Source: Bacilli bacterium (lineage in GTDB: Bacteria; Bacillota_I; Bacilli_A; RF39; UBA660). Taken from it: 5,602 nt of DNA. The translations under genes were made by a program, and so were the position numbers. Of this stretch, positions 5,552-5,602 are shown piece after piece (positions within the stretch are counted from its first letter, which is position 1; each line of letters starts with the position of its first letter). The stretch is from assembly GCA_024698845.1 (NCBI GenBank), contig JAILQR010000013.1, positions 1 to 5,602 of the forward strand, in the 5' to 3' direction. The notes below the pieces were generated by a model. That model ran no database searches. It saw only the letters and a list, made by a program, of their open reading frames with translations, and was not told where the DNA came from.

Positions 5552-5602
5552 TTATTCCTTTGTAATACTATCCATTATTTTATATGCATCAGCTTTATTA
5601 TC
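5552..5602 (-). CDS. C-terminal end of an upstream gene, partial
   Basis: The minus strand is open from the window edge for 16 codons (DNKADAYKIMDSITKE) and stops at TAA (5554-5552), immediately followed by a second TAA. The other two minus-strand frames stop earlier. The stop falls right behind the AAGGAA ribosome binding site of the pilin-like gene, only 5 nt before its ATG, which is typical of genes in one operon. The charged, helical tail is too short to identify. It may be another component of the same pilus or secretion cluster, but that is inference from position only. Confidence 0.55.
   Translation of the reverse strand, partial: DNKADAYKIMDSITKE

Noticed and set aside
1..5602. UGA=Trp recoding, suspected from the Mollicutes-like base composition
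   Set aside because: The tryptophan codons inspected (in the thioredoxin WCPSC site and in the CcdA-like protein) are TGG, and all genes read through intact with the standard code. The absence of TGA stops is noted, but seven TAA stops are too few to matter.
1..5602. Mobile element, CRISPR array, tRNA or rRNA
   Set aside because: No terminal inverted repeats flanking a transposase, no spaced direct repeats, and no cloverleaf or rRNA-like sequence were seen. The inverted repeats present are all terminator hairpins.

Overview
This window is AT-rich bacterial DNA in which every supported gene lies on the minus strand, so transcription runs from high to low coordinates. Several traits point to a low-GC Firmicutes/Bacilli-type organism, possibly one of the uncultured gut lineages near the Mollicutes. 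These are AT-rich codons, AAGG or AGGTGAT ribosome binding sites, short intergenic gaps with U-tailed hairpins, and TAA as the stop of all seven genes. The tryptophan codons I checked are TGG, so nothing suggests the Mycoplasma UGA=Trp code. The taxonomic guess is inference.

Layout in the direction of transcription: (1) 5602-5552, the last 16 codons of an unidentified gene, followed by a type IV pilin-like protein (5546-5163) that ends in a hairpin terminator. (2) A strong promoter (TTGAAA-17-TATAAT) directly behind that terminator drives trpS, tryptophanyl-tRNA synthetase (5080-3986). Its leader is only about 17 nt, so there is no room for a T-box, and it ends in its own terminator. (3) A three-gene operon follows: a NifS/IscS-type cysteine desulfurase (3915-2809), overlapped by a mini-thioredoxin with a WCPSC site (2822-2568), then a signal-peptide/thioredoxin-like(CPHC)/six-TM CcdA-DsbD-like membrane protein (2561-1356), and a terminator. 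(4) A consensus promoter (TTGACA-17-TAAAAT) behind that terminator drives a 405-residue soluble, helix-rich protein that I do not recognise (1254-37), ending in a 15-bp hairpin.

The clearest functional unit is the operon in (3). It has the parts of a thiol relay from a cytosolic thioredoxin, through paired membrane cysteines, to an extracytoplasmic CPHC domain, and it is co-transcribed with a sulfur-mobilising enzyme. The pilin-like protein carries an exported CxxxC pair that is one conceivable client, but that link is speculative. No mobile element, CRISPR array, tRNA, rRNA or riboswitch was seen. No gene-free stretch exceeds about 100 bases.
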